Source of the DNA: Kineosporia rhizophila
GTDB taxonomy: Bacteria; Actinomycetota; Actinomycetes; Actinomycetales; Kineosporiaceae
Assembly (NCBI RefSeq): GCF_021277265.1
Contig: NZ_JAJSOH010000030.1
Coordinates: 1 to 64,000, forward strand
Length of the DNA: 64,000 bases
Direction of reading: 5' to 3'
Part shown: positions 1-8,765 of the stretch, in pieces
Layout of the letters: every line of letters starts with the position of its first letter
Position numbering within the stretch: position 1 is the first letter of the stretch
Program-made: the position numbers and the translations under genes
Notes under the pieces: generated by a model
Database searches by the model: none
The model's input: only the letters and a program-made list of their open reading frames with translations
Told to the model about the DNA's origin: nothing

Positions 1-60
1 GCGCCGGAAACCCCCCCCGGCCCGCCCCCCCCCCCCCCCCCGCCCCGCCCCCCCCCGCCC
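1..60. other. C-rich low-complexity sequence at window edge
   Basis: Long runs of C broken by single G bases fill the first 60 positions. The LacI frame on the minus strand stays open through it, but it would encode only Gly/Arg-rich sequence unlike a LacI C-terminus. This looks like a contig end or low-quality sequence rather than biology. Confidence 0.7.
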
Positions 61-987
61 TGGCCGGGCCCGGGGTTCGGCCTCGGCCAGCTGCTGCAGC
101 AGCAGATCCACCGCCTCGGCACCGGCCCGGGCCAGCGGCATGGCCACCGTGGTCAGCGAGGGCCGGATCATGCCGGCCATCGGGATGTCGTCGAAACCGG
201 CCACGCTCAGCCGGGCGGGCACCGCCACCGACTGCTCGGCCAGCGCCTGGCACAGGCCGATCGCGACCAGGTCGTTGTAGGCCACCACCGCGCTGACCGG
301 CGCCGACAGCACCAGCCCGGCCGCGCCCGCGCCGCCCTCGAACGTGGGCGACACCTGCCCCAGTTCGTGCAGCACGACCCCGGCCCGGGCACAGGCCTGG
401 CGCACGCCGCGCAGCCGCTGCGCCCCCGACCAGCTGCCGCTCGGCCCACCCAGGAAGCCGATGTCGCGGTGGCCGAGGCCGGCCAGGTGGTCGATCAGCT
501 CGGCCGCGCCCTCGGCGTTCTCGAAGGTGACCGACGAGGCCCGCGGCAGCGCCCGGTTGACCAGCACCGTGGGGGTGGCCTCGACCGCCTCGTGCAGCGC
601 GGCCGGGCGCATCCGCGGTGAGCACAGCAGCAGGCCGTCGACCTGCTTGGCCAGCTGCCGCACCAGCTCCGGCTCGGCCGCGGCGTTCTCGTCGGAGTCG
701 ATCACGAACAGCTGGTAGTCCGACTCCAGCGCCCGGGCCTGGATCGCCTTGACCAGGCCGGGGAAGAACGGGTTGGCCAGGTCGGGCACCAGCAGGCCCA
801 GGTTGCCGGTGCGGCCGGTGATCAGCCCCCGGGCGGCCCGGTTGGGCCGGTAGCCCAGCTGCGCGGCCAGGGCCACGATGCGTTCCCGGGTGCGCTGGTC
901 CACCTTCTCCGGCACCGTCAGCGCCCGCGAGACGGTCGACGCGGACACGCCCGCCGCCTGCGCCACGTCGCGAAGCGTCACCGACAC
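1..987 (-). CDS. LacI-family transcriptional regulator, C-terminus cut by window edge
   Basis: Sugar-responsive repressor. The protein begins VSVTLRDVAQAAGVSASTVS, the classic LacI helix-turn-helix, followed by the hinge segment (GYRPNRAARGL). A periplasmic-binding-protein-like sensor domain follows, with GNLGLLVPDLANPFF and the late SVAGFDDIPMAGMIRPSLTT motif. The GTG start at 987 is preceded by an AGGGAGGG ribosome-binding site. It is divergent from uxaC, and two LacI-type operators lie in the shared intergenic region, so it probably represses the uxaC operon and itself in response to a uronate or related sugar acid. About 310 residues are credible. The last part before position 1 is low-complexity and probably not the true C-terminus. 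Confidence 0.93.
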   Translation of the reverse strand, partial: MSVTLRDVAQAAGVSASTVSRALTVPEKVDQRTRERIVALAAQLGYRPNRAARGLITGRTGNLGLLVPDLANPFFPGLVKAIQARALESDYQLFVIDSDENAAAEPELVRQLAKQVDGLLLCSPRMRPAALHEAVEATPTVLVNRALPRASSVTFENAEGAAELIDHLAGLGHRDIGFLGGPSGSWSGAQRLRGVRQACARAGVVLHELGQVSPTFEGGAGAAGLVLSAPVSAVVAYNDLVAIGLCQALAEQSVAVPARLSVAGFDDIPMAGMIRPSLTTVAMPLARAGAEAVDLLLQQLAEAEPRARPGRGGAGRGGGGGRAGGGFRR

Positions 988-1030
988 GGTTCACCCTCCC
1001 TGGCCTTCGGGCCTCCATCCTGCCCCCGCC

Positions 1031-1044
1031 TGCAATCGTTTGCA
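1031..1044. promoter_or_regulatory. LacI-type operator O1
   Basis: TGCAATCGTTTGCA is a near-perfect inverted repeat with TGCAA/TTGCA arms, the form bound by many LacI-family dimers. It lies 44 bp upstream of the LacI gene start. The same arms recur at 1091-1104, 60 bp away centre to centre, so one regulator could bind both. Confidence 0.75.
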
Positions 1045-1071
1045 AGGCCGGGTCGAAATGGGAACCGGGCC

Positions 1072-1104
1072 TTGACACAGCAGATTCAGATGCAAAGGTT
1101 TGCA
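1072..1104 (+). promoter_or_regulatory. uxaC promoter with overlapping operator O2
   Basis: A consensus -35 box TTGACA lies at 1072-1077. A weak -10 would fall near 1095-1100, putting the transcription start at about the uxaC ATG (1106), so a leaderless mRNA is possible. The operator TGCAAAGGTTTGCA (1091-1104) covers the -10 and the start, a classic repression geometry. The -10 hexamer itself is poor. Confidence 0.6.
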
Positions 1105-1105
1105 C

Positions 1106-2509
1106 ATGCCGACCGCGCTGACGCTGCATCCCGACCGTGCCCTGCCCTCCGAACCGGCCGCCCGTGCACTGGCCCGGCGCATCTACTCCCACACCGCCGC
1201 GCTGCCCATCGTGAGCATGCACGGCCACGTCGAGGCACAGGCCCTGGCCGACGACGCACCGTTCGGCGACCCGGCCGCTCTCCTGGTCACCCCCGACCAC
1301 TACGTCACCCGCATGCTCTACTCCCAGGGCGTGCCCACCCACCAGCTCGGCGTGGGCGAGAACCCGGCCACCGCGCGGGAGATCTGGCGCACCTTCTGCA
1401 ACCACTGGCACCTGTTCCGGGGCACCCCCTCGCGCTACTGGCTGGAGCACGAGCTGGTCGAGGTCTTCGGGGTGAGCACGGCCCCCTCCGCCGAGAGCGC
1501 CGACGCCCTGTTCGACCAGATCTCCGCCGTCCTGGCCGATCCGGGGTTCCGGCCCCGGGCCCTGCTCGAACGCTTCGGCATCGAACTGCTGGCCACCACC
1601 GACCCGGCCGCCTCCCAGCTGGAGCACCACGCCAAGCTCGCCGCCGACGGCTTCGGCGAGCGCGTCATCCCCACCTTCCGGCCCGACGCCGTCACCCACC
1701 CCGCCCGCCCGGGCTGGGCCTCCGACGTCGCGCTGCTCGGCCGGGCGGCCGGCATCGACACCGGTGACTACACCGGCTACCTGGCCGCACTCCGCCAGCG
1801 CCGCAACGCCTTCGTCGAGGCCGGGGCCCTGGCCACCGACCACGGCCACCTCGCCACCGACACCACCCCCCTCAGCCCGCAACAGGCGTCCTCCATCTAC
1901 CGAAACGCCCTCGACGGCGAACTGAGCGCCGAGGCGGCCGAAGCGTTCACCGGGCACATGCTCTTCGTGATGGCCCAGATGTCGGCCGAGGACGGCCTGG
2001 TCATGCAACTGCACCCGGGGGTCCTGCGCGACCACCACCCCGGCGCGGCCGCCGCCCTGGGGCCCGACCGGGGCTGGGACATCCCGGTGCGCACCGAGTT
2101 CACCCGCTCGCTGCGGCCCCTGCTGGAGCAGTTCGGCATGGACCCGGCGTTCCGGCTGATCCTGTTCACCGTCGACGAGACCACCTACAGCCGGGAGCTC
2201 GCGCCGCTGGCCGGGGTCTACTCCGCCGTGCGGCTGGGCGCCCCCTGGTGGTTCCTCGACAGCCCACACGCCATGCGCCGCTTCCGTGAGGCCGCCACCG
2301 AGACCGCCGGTTTCTACAACACCTCCGGCTTCGTCGACGACACCCGGGCCTACGCCTCCATCCCCGCCCGCCACGACCTGTCCCGGCGCATCGACGCCGG
2401 CTACCTGGCCTCGCTGGTGCTGGAACACCGCCTCAGCGAGGAAGAAGCCACCGAGACGGCCCTCGACCTGGCCTACCACCTGCCCAAGAAAGCCTACGCC
2501 CGCCGCTAG
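1106..2509 (+). CDS. uxaC: Glucuronate isomerase (UxaC family)
   Basis: Isomerises D-glucuronate to D-fructuronate (or galacturonate to tagaturonate), the first cytoplasmic step of hexuronate catabolism. At about 467 residues it has the usual family length. Visible family features are the N-terminal metal-site motif MHGHVEA (in place of the more common CHLD-like form), the RMLYSQG segment, and the C-terminal block GAPWWFLDSPHAMRRFRE followed by RHDLSRRIDAGYLA. An upstream in-frame TTG (1100) could also start translation, but the ATG at 1106 fits the promoter better. It is followed 13 bp later by a Gfo/Idh/MocA oxidoreductase in the same operon and controlled by the divergent LacI protein. Confidence 0.9.
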   Translation: MPTALTLHPDRALPSEPAARALARRIYSHTAALPIVSMHGHVEAQALADDAPFGDPAALLVTPDHYVTRMLYSQGVPTHQLGVGENPATAREIWRTFCNHWHLFRGTPSRYWLEHELVEVFGVSTAPSAESADALFDQISAVLADPGFRPRALLERFGIELLATTDPAASQLEHHAKLAADGFGERVIPTFRPDAVTHPARPGWASDVALLGRAAGIDTGDYTGYLAALRQRRNAFVEAGALATDHGHLATDTTPLSPQQASSIYRNALDGELSAEAAEAFTGHMLFVMAQMSAEDGLVMQLHPGVLRDHHPGAAAALGPDRGWDIPVRTEFTRSLRPLLEQFGMDPAFRLILFTVDETTYSRELAPLAGVYSAVRLGAPWWFLDSPHAMRRFREAATETAGFYNTSGFVDDTRAYASIPARHDLSRRIDAGYLASLVLEHRLSEEEATETALDLAYHLPKKAYARR

Positions 2510-2522
2510 GGAGCCCTCCGCA

Positions 2523-3962
2523 ATGAGCAGCCCGATCGACCAGAACCCGACCGCCCCGCCCGCTGGCCCCCCGAAAACCCCCTCAGCACAGGTCGTCCCC
2601 CAGTTCGAAGCGGTCCCGGCCGACCGCCCTCGCCGCCGCTACGCGGTGGTGGGCACCGGCCACCGGGCCGGCATGTACATCGGCGCACTGACCGGCGAGC
2701 ACGCCGACGTGGGCCGGATCGTGGCCTGGTGCGACCCGAACCCCGCCCGGATCGGCTACTACGACCAGCAGGCCGGGCCCGGGCTTCCCGCCTACACCCC
2801 CGGCGACCTGGAGCGGATGATCCAGGAACAGGCCGTCGAGACGGTGATCGTCACCAGCCCCGACGTGCACCACGCGGGCCTGGTCGACCGGGCCCTGCGG
2901 GCCGGGGCCGACGCGGTGGTGGAGAAGCCGCTGACCACCACCGCCGAGGGCTGCCGGCTGATCACCGACGCGGTCGCCGAGACCGGCCGCGACGTGGTGA
3001 TGACGTTCAACTACCGCTACGCGCCCCGGAACTCGAGCCTGCGGGAGGTGATCGCCTCCGGCCGGATCGGGACGGTCACCAGCATCCACTTCGAGTGGGT
3101 GCTCGACACCCTGCACGGCGCCGACTACTTCCGCCGCTGGCACCGCGACAAGGCCAACTCCGGCGGGCTTCTCGTGCACAAGTCCAGCCACCACTTCGAC
3201 CTGGTCAACTGGTGGCTGGGCGACGTGCCGCAGCGCGTGTACGCCACCGGCGGGCTGCGGTTCTACGGCGACCAGGCCGCCCAGCAGCGCGGTCTCGGCG
3301 AGCGCCCGGACCGCGGCACCGGCGCCGGCAACGACCCGTTCTCGCTCGACCTGCGCGAAGACCCCCGGCTGAAGGCGCTTTACCTCGACGCCGAGCACCA
3401 CGACGGCTACCGGCGTGACGTGGACCCGTTCGCCCCCGGCGTGAGCATCGAGGACAACATGTCCCTGCTGGTCGAGTACGCCGGCGGGGCCAGCCTGACC
3501 TACTCGCTGAACGCCCACTCCCCCTGGGAGGGCTACCGGGTCACGGTCAACGGCACCCGCGGCCGCGCCGAGCTCGACGTGGTCGAGCGCAGCCACATCG
3601 ACCTGGACGAGCAGGGCCGGGCCGTGCTCGACCCCTCCGCCACCCCGGACGACGCCAGCGACGACCTGCGCCCCCAGCGGGACCGTCTGCTGGTCCAGAC
3701 CCACTGGGCGCGCGCCGAGGAGTACCCGATCCCCGACGGCATCGGCGGGCACGGCGGCGGGGACGCCATCCTGCTCAAAGACGTCTTCCGCCGCGACCTG
3801 CGGATCGGCGACGACCCCCTCGGCCGGGCGGCCGGCCACCTCGACGGGGTGCGGGCGGTGGCCGTGGGCATCGCCGCCAACCGCAGCCTGACCAGCCGTC
3901 TTCCGGTGGACGTGGCCGACCTCGGGCTCGGGGTCGACCTCGCCACCGGCAAGTCGGTCTGA
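2523..3962 (+). CDS. Gfo/Idh/MocA-family oxidoreductase
   Basis: NAD(P)-dependent dehydrogenase acting on a sugar, sugar acid or polyol; the substrate cannot be read from sequence. The Rossmann motif is YAVVGTGHRAGMYIG (about residues 39-53), followed by the acidic WCDPNPAR segment and the family EKP motif (VVEKPLTTTAEG). HKSSHHFDLVNWWLGD carries the catalytic-region histidines. The protein is about 479 residues, longer than a typical 330-400 residue member because of a loop near residues 255-310. The first 38 residues are a Pro-rich extension. The ATG at 2523 lies 13 bp after the uxaC stop, so the two are probably co-transcribed and this enzyme should act on a uronate-derived or related sugar. 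Confidence 0.88.
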   Translation: MSSPIDQNPTAPPAGPPKTPSAQVVPQFEAVPADRPRRRYAVVGTGHRAGMYIGALTGEHADVGRIVAWCDPNPARIGYYDQQAGPGLPAYTPGDLERMIQEQAVETVIVTSPDVHHAGLVDRALRAGADAVVEKPLTTTAEGCRLITDAVAETGRDVVMTFNYRYAPRNSSLREVIASGRIGTVTSIHFEWVLDTLHGADYFRRWHRDKANSGGLLVHKSSHHFDLVNWWLGDVPQRVYATGGLRFYGDQAAQQRGLGERPDRGTGAGNDPFSLDLREDPRLKALYLDAEHHDGYRRDVDPFAPGVSIEDNMSLLVEYAGGASLTYSLNAHSPWEGYRVTVNGTRGRAELDVVERSHIDLDEQGRAVLDPSATPDDASDDLRPQRDRLLVQTHWARAEEYPIPDGIGGHGGGDAILLKDVFRRDLRIGDDPLGRAAGHLDGVRAVAVGIAANRSLTSRLPVDVADLGLGVDLATGKSV

Positions 3963-3986
3963 AGCCAAGCTGAAGTCGGGCTGAGG

Positions 3987-5324
3987 TCAGGCCAGTAGCA
4001 GCTCCCGTCGCGGGTCGGCCAGGATCGCCCCGATCCGGGCCAGGGCCCGGGCCCCCTGCTGGCCGTCGATGATCCGGTGGTCGAAAGACATCGCCAGCTG
4101 GGTCATCCAGCGCAGCGCGATCCGGCCCTGGTGCTCGGCCGGTGCCCGCCGCACCGAGCCCAGGCACAGGATCGCGCTCTGCCCCGGGTTCAGGATCGGC
4201 GTACCCGAGTCCACCCCGAACACCCCGATGTTGGTCAGGGTGATCGTGCTGCCGGAAAGCTGGGCCGGGCTGGCCTTCCCGGAACGGGCCAGCTCGGTGG
4301 TCCGGGTGACCTCACGGGCCAGCGCCGGCAGGCTCAGGCTGCCGGCGCCCTCCACCGAGGGCACCAGCAGGCCGCGCTCGGAGGCCGTGGCCACCCCGAG
4401 GTTCACCCGGTGGTGCAGCACGATCTCGTTCGCGTCCTGGTCGAAGGTGGCGTTCAGATCGGGGAACTCGCGGGCGGCCAGGCACAGGGCCCGGGCCGCC
4501 AGCAGCATGATGGTGACCCGGGAGCCGTCGAACGCTTTGTCGGCCCGCAACTTCTCGACCAGTTTCACCGACCGGGTCACGTCCACGGTGTGGAAAACGG
4601 TGACGTGCGGGGCGGTGAAGGCACTGGCCGTCATCGCCGCCGCGGTGGCGGCACGAACACCCCGCACCGGGATGTGCTCGTCGTCGCTCACTGCGGCCAC
4701 GGTCTGCGGCCTTTCGGGAACGGCCGTGGCCGCCTGCCGCACATCGTCGCGGGTGACGTCGCCGTGCGGGCCGCTGCCCCTCAGCGAGGCCAGGTCCACG
4801 CCGAGATCCTTGGCGAGTTTGCGTACCGGCGGCTTGGCCAGCGGCCGCCCGGTGCCGTTGCTGTTGTTTGCGGACTGGGGGTACCTCCCGGACCCGGAGG
4901 GGTTGGGGGATTGTGCCGACGCGGGTTTCTCGGCCGGCGGTTCGGGGGTGGCGGGCTGGGTGGCCGGTGGACGCCTGCGGGCGCGCCCCCGGCTGTGGCC
5001 GGGGCCGTAACCGACCAGCGTGGACGGCGGTTTCTCCTCGTCGGGCTTGCCGATACCGGGCTTGGCCATCTCCCCATCATCGGTGATGGCGATGATCGGG
5101 GTGCCCACCGGTACCAGCTGCCCGGCCGGCACCAGCAGCTCGGCGACCACCCCGGCGTACGGTGAGGGCAGCTCGACCAGCGACTTCGCCGTCTCGATCT
5201 CCACCAGCGGGTCGTTCACCGCCACCCGGTCGCCGGGGGCGACCCGCCAGGTCACGATCTCCGCCTCGGTCAGGCCCTCACCGACGTCGGGAAGCCGGAA
5301 CTGCCGGCCGGTGACCACGGTCAT
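3987..5324 (-). CDS. bkdC: Branched-chain 2-oxoacid dehydrogenase E2 (dihydrolipoyl acyltransferase)
   Basis: Transfers the acyl group from E1-bound thiamine diphosphate to CoA through a swinging lipoyl arm. The order of domains is: lipoyl domain (about 1-80) with the lipoylation motif ETAKS; a long Pro/Ser/Arg linker (about 85-160); a peripheral-subunit-binding domain (KPPVRKLAKDLGVDLASLRG); and a catalytic acyltransferase domain with FDHRIIDGQQGA near the C-terminus. About 445 residues with one lipoyl domain. ATG at 5324 overlaps the bkdB stop (TGATG). A REP-like palindrome is inserted in the linker-coding DNA. With bkdA and bkdB it makes the E1-E2 core; E3 is not in the window. Confidence 0.93.
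   Translation of the reverse strand: MTVVTGRQFRLPDVGEGLTEAEIVTWRVAPGDRVAVNDPLVEIETAKSLVELPSPYAGVVAELLVPAGQLVPVGTPIIAITDDGEMAKPGIGKPDEEKPPSTLVGYGPGHSRGRARRRPPATQPATPEPPAEKPASAQSPNPSGSGRYPQSANNSNGTGRPLAKPPVRKLAKDLGVDLASLRGSGPHGDVTRDDVRQAATAVPERPQTVAAVSDDEHIPVRGVRAATAAAMTASAFTAPHVTVFHTVDVTRSVKLVEKLRADKAFDGSRVTIMLLAARALCLAAREFPDLNATFDQDANEIVLHHRVNLGVATASERGLLVPSVEGAGSLSLPALAREVTRTTELARSGKASPAQLSGSTITLTNIGVFGVDSGTPILNPGQSAILCLGSVRRAPAEHQGRIALRWMTQLAMSFDHRIIDGQQGARALARIGAILADPRRELLLA
4876..4910 (-). repeat. REP-like palindromic element, copy 1, inside bkdC
   Basis: Thirty-five bp in the bkdC linker match 28547-28581 (read on the opposite strand) at about 30 of 35 positions. The shared core is CCGGGAGGT-R-CCCCCA preceded by TCCCCCA-R-CCCCT. 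The element resembles the G/C-rich dispersed palindromes common in actinomycete genomes. Here it is translated in frame into a Pro/Ser/Gly segment of the flexible linker. Confidence 0.65.
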
Positions 5325-6301
5325 CAGAACTCCAGCAACTTGTCGACGGCGGCCAGCACCCGGTCGGTGTCCGGCAGGTACTGCTCCTCGAACTTGGCCG
5401 GTGGGTACGGCAGGTCGAAACCGGTCACCCGCAGCACCGGCGCCTCCAGCTGGTAGAAGCAGCGCTCGGTGACCCCGCTGACCACCTCGGCCCCCAGCCC
5501 GGCGAACCCGGGCGCCTCGTGCACCACCAGGCAGCGGCCGGTACGGGCCACCGAGGCACACACCGTGTCCAGGTCCAGCGGCGACAGCGAGCGCAGGTCC
5601 ACCACCTCCAGCGAGCGGCCCTCCTCCTCGGCGATCCGGGCCGCCTCCAGGCAAGTGGCCACCATCCCGCCGTAACAGACCATGGTGGCGTCGGAGCCGG
5701 CCCGGGCCACCACGGCCTTGTCGAAGGCCGGGGCCAGCGACAGGTCGGTGGAGACCTCGCCCTTCTCCCAGTAGCGGCGCTTGGGCTCGTAGAAGATCAC
5801 CGGATCACCGCAGGCCAGGGCCTGGCGCAGCATGTAGTGCCCGCTCTGGGGGTCGGAGCAGATCACCACCCGCAGGCCGGCGGTGTGGGCGAAGTAGGCC
5901 TCGTTGGACTCGCTGTGGTGCTCGACCGCGCCGATCCCACCGCCGCAGGGGATGCGGATCACCACTGGCATCGGCACCCGCCCGCCGGTGCGGGCCCGCA
6001 TCTTGGCCAGCTGGGAGACGATCTGGTTGAACGCCGGGTAGACGAAGCCGTCGAACTGGATCTCGCACACCGGGTGGTACCCGCGCATCGCCAGCCCGAT
6101 CGCGGTGCCCACGATCGAGGACTCGGCCAGCGGGGTGTCGATCACCCGATCGGACCCGAAGTCCTTGCTCAGACCGTCGGTGACCCGGAAGACCCCACCC
6201 AGCGGACCGACGTCCTCACCCATCACCACGGCCTTCGGGTCCTGCTCGAGCACCTGCCGCAGCCCCGAGTTCAGCGCCGCCGAAAGACTCAGCCGGGTCA
6301 T
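5324..6301 (-). CDS. bkdB: Branched-chain 2-oxoacid dehydrogenase E1 beta
   Basis: Beta subunit of the thiamine-diphosphate-dependent decarboxylase. It begins MTRLSLSAALNSGLRQVLEQ and has the family blocks VVMGEDVGPLGGVFRVTDGL, DTPLAESSIVGTAIGLAMRG and FDGFVYPAFNQIVSQLAKMR. The C-terminal transketolase domain is present (VVDLRSLSPLDLDTV, LVVHEAPGFAGLGAEV, VTGFDLPYPPAKFEEQYLPD). 325 residues, full length. The start at 6301 overlaps the bkdA stop (TGATG) and the stop overlaps the bkdC start, so all three subunits are translationally coupled. Confidence 0.94.
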   Translation of the reverse strand: MTRLSLSAALNSGLRQVLEQDPKAVVMGEDVGPLGGVFRVTDGLSKDFGSDRVIDTPLAESSIVGTAIGLAMRGYHPVCEIQFDGFVYPAFNQIVSQLAKMRARTGGRVPMPVVIRIPCGGGIGAVEHHSESNEAYFAHTAGLRVVICSDPQSGHYMLRQALACGDPVIFYEPKRRYWEKGEVSTDLSLAPAFDKAVVARAGSDATMVCYGGMVATCLEAARIAEEEGRSLEVVDLRSLSPLDLDTVCASVARTGRCLVVHEAPGFAGLGAEVVSGVTERCFYQLEAPVLRVTGFDLPYPPAKFEEQYLPDTDRVLAAVDKLLEF

Positions 6302-7428
6302 CACGCCACCCCCTCGAAACTCGCCACGAAGTCGGCGTACTCGGCCTTCTGAGCACTCAGCGCCGCCGTGCGCCCGGCCAGCACGTGGTCGAAGAGCCCG
6401 CCCAGTTCCACCGGCCCGAACTCCTGGCAGGCCCGCCGCAGCTGCACGCCCAGCTCCTCGCACTCCTCCTCCAGCGCGCCGAGCCACTCGGGCGGGGCCC
6501 AGCCCCGCGCCTGCAGCAGCTTCTCCACCCGGGTGAGCGGGTCACGCGAGCGCCAGGCGTCGGCCTCGGCCTGGTCGCGGTAGCGGGTCGGGTCGTCGGA
6601 GCTGGTGTGCGCCCCCATCCGGTAGGTCACCGCCTCGATCAGCGCCGGTCCCGCCCCCGAACGGATCTGCTCGACGGCCAGTTTCATGACCGCGTGCACC
6701 GCCAGCACGTCGTTGCCGTCGACCAGGTACGAGTCCAGGCCGAAGCCCCGCGCCCGCTGGTGCACCGACGTGCGCATCTGCAGCCGGGTCGGGGTGGAGA
6801 TCGCGTACTGGTTGTTCTGGCAGAAGAAGAGCACCGGCGCCGAGCAGGCCGCGGCCCAGTTGAATGCCTCGTTCGCATCGCCCTGGCTGGAGGCGCCGTC
6901 GCCGAAGTAGGCGGTGACCACCTCGTCGCTACCGTCGCGCTGCACCCCCATGGCGTAGCCGGTGGCGTGCGGCAGGTGCGCGCCCAGCACCACCGAGTAG
7001 GCGCTCAGGTGCAGCTCGGCCGGGTCCCAGCCGCAGCCCGAGACCCCGCGCCACTGCTCGAGCATCTGGGCCGGCGTGACCCCGCGGAACAGGGCCGCGG
7101 CGTGCTCGCGGTAGCTGGGGAAGATCTGGTCGGTGGGCCGTAGCGCGGCCACCGAGCCCACCTGCGCGGCCTCCTGGCCCAGGCTGGGCGCCCAGAGGCC
7201 GAGTTCGCCGTGCCGCTGCAGGGCGAACGCCTCGGAGTCGAGACGGCGGGTCAGGCGCATCCATCGGTACAGGTCACGCACGAGTTCGGCGCTGTCGGCG
7301 CCGACCTCGAGATGCCGGGCCAGATCGGCGGGCCACTGCTCGGGCGCCGCCAGATCACCGCCGGGGGCCAGCAGTTGCAGCGGCTCGGTGGTTCGCTCGT
7401 GGTGCCTGTGTTGCTCGGACTGCTCCAT
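6301..7428 (-). CDS. bkdA: Branched-chain 2-oxoacid dehydrogenase E1 alpha
   Basis: Alpha subunit binding thiamine diphosphate. The ThDP motif begins FGDGASSQGDANEAFNWAA and continues through QNNQYAIS. The substrate-entry region has LGLWAPSLGQEAAQVGSVAAL and IFPSYREHAAALFRGVTP. The phosphorylation-loop-like segment YRMGAHTSSDDPTRYR is typical of branched-chain rather than pyruvate E1. 375 residues. The ATG at 7428 follows a GGAGGA ribosome-binding site. It is divergent from the acyl-CoA dehydrogenase at 7575, so both halves of the locus may share regulation through the 146-bp gap, where I see no convincing operator. Confidence 0.94.
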   Translation of the reverse strand: MEQSEQHRHHERTTEPLQLLAPGGDLAAPEQWPADLARHLEVGADSAELVRDLYRWMRLTRRLDSEAFALQRHGELGLWAPSLGQEAAQVGSVAALRPTDQIFPSYREHAAALFRGVTPAQMLEQWRGVSGCGWDPAELHLSAYSVVLGAHLPHATGYAMGVQRDGSDEVVTAYFGDGASSQGDANEAFNWAAACSAPVLFFCQNNQYAISTPTRLQMRTSVHQRARGFGLDSYLVDGNDVLAVHAVMKLAVEQIRSGAGPALIEAVTYRMGAHTSSDDPTRYRDQAEADAWRSRDPLTRVEKLLQARGWAPPEWLGALEEECEELGVQLRRACQEFGPVELGGLFDHVLAGRTAALSAQKAEYADFVASFEGVA

Positions 7429-7574
7429 TGCATTCCTCCTGCATCCAACACCAGGTCAGGTGGTGGGTGCCGCGACGAGGGGTGGCCGCCGACGGAACCC
7501 GCGGATGGTGCGTCGATCCACCGGGTGAGGCGGATCACGCACAATGTAGCCCGCGGCAACGTGGTCTGGGTACC

Positions 7575-8765
7575 GTGGGGTCCGTGGACCAATGGGGATC
7601 TGCACGACGCGGCGGCCGTTTCGAGCTTTCGGCCGAACACGAGAACTTCCGGGACAGTGTGCGGGCGTTCGCCGAGCGGGAGGTCGCCCCGCACGTGGCC
7701 GGCTGGGACCGGGAGCACCACTTCCCGGTGGAGCTGGTCGCGAAGATGGGCGATCTGGGGCTCTTCGGGCTGGTCGTGCCGGAGAAGTTCGGCGGCGCCG
7801 GGGGTGACTTCACCAGCCTGTGCGTGGCCATCGAGGAACTCGGCCGCGTCGATCAGTCTGTGGGGATCACTCTTTCGGCGGGTGTCGGCCTGGGCATCAA
7901 CCCGATCCTGACCTTCGGCGACGACGCCCAGAAGGAACGCTGGTTGCCCGACCTGGTGGCCGGGCGCACCCTGGCCGCCTTCGGCCTGACCGAGCCGGGC
8001 GCCGGTTCCGACGCCGGCGGCACCCGCACCCGGGCGCGGCGCGAGGGTGAGGACTGGGTGCTCAACGGCGCCAAGCAGTTCATCACCAACTCCGGCACGC
8101 CGGTGACCTCGGTGGTCTCGGTCACCGCGCGGCACGAGGACGGCTCGATCTCGACCTTCCTGGTGCCCAGCGGCACAGCCGGTTTCACCGCCGGGCCGGC
8201 GTACGACAAGCTGGGCTGGCGGATCTCGGACACCCATCCGCTCACCCTCGACGACGTGCGGGTGCCGGCCGGGAACCTGCTGGGCGTGCAGGGCCGCGGG
8301 TTCCACCAGTTCCTGGCCATTCTCGACGACGGGCGGATCGCCATCTCGGCGCTGGCCCTGGGCCTGGCCCGGGCCTGCCTGGAGCTTTCGCTGCGCTACG
8401 CCGGTGAGCGCCAGACCTTCGGCCGGCCGATCGGCAGCCGCCAGGCCGTCGCGTTCTCCTTGGCCGACCTGGCCACCGCGATCGAGGCGGCCCGGCTGCT
8501 CACCTACCGCGCCGCCGCCCTGAAGGACGAGGGAGCCCCCGCCAAGGTGGTGAAACAGGCTGCGGCGATGGCGAAACTGTTCAGCAGCGAGGCCGCGGTC
8601 GACGCCACCCGGGCAGCCACCCAGGTGTTCGGCGGCTACGGCTTCATGGAGGAGTACCCGGTCGCCCGCTTCTACCGCGACGCCAAGATCCTCGAGATCG
8701 GCGAGGGCACCTCCGAGGTCCAGCGCCTGGTGATCAGCCGCGGTCTGGGACTGGACGTCGAATGA
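7575..8765 (+). CDS. Acyl-CoA dehydrogenase
   Basis: FAD-dependent alpha,beta-dehydrogenation of a short or branched acyl-CoA, probably isovaleryl-CoA given the neighbours. Visible features are ELSAEHENFRDSVRAFAERE at the start, FAD/substrate motifs AFGLTEPGAGSDAGGTRT and FITNSGTP, ALGLARACLELSLRYAGERQ, and the C-terminal QVFGGYGFMEEYPVARFYRD followed by ILEIGEGTSEVQRLVISRGL. The EGT glutamate sits where MCAD/SCAD-type enzymes keep their catalytic base. GTG at 7575 or GTG at 7584 both give the normal length of about 390 residues; longer in-frame starts back to 7428 add non-homologous sequence. It overlaps the next gene by ATGA. Confidence 0.92.
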   Translation: MGSVDQWGSARRGGRFELSAEHENFRDSVRAFAEREVAPHVAGWDREHHFPVELVAKMGDLGLFGLVVPEKFGGAGGDFTSLCVAIEELGRVDQSVGITLSAGVGLGINPILTFGDDAQKERWLPDLVAGRTLAAFGLTEPGAGSDAGGTRTRARREGEDWVLNGAKQFITNSGTPVTSVVSVTARHEDGSISTFLVPSGTAGFTAGPAYDKLGWRISDTHPLTLDDVRVPAGNLLGVQGRGFHQFLAILDDGRIAISALALGLARACLELSLRYAGERQTFGRPIGSRQAVAFSLADLATAIEAARLLTYRAAALKDEGAPAKVVKQAAAMAKLFSSEAAVDATRAATQVFGGYGFMEEYPVARFYRDAKILEIGEGTSEVQRLVISRGLGLDVE

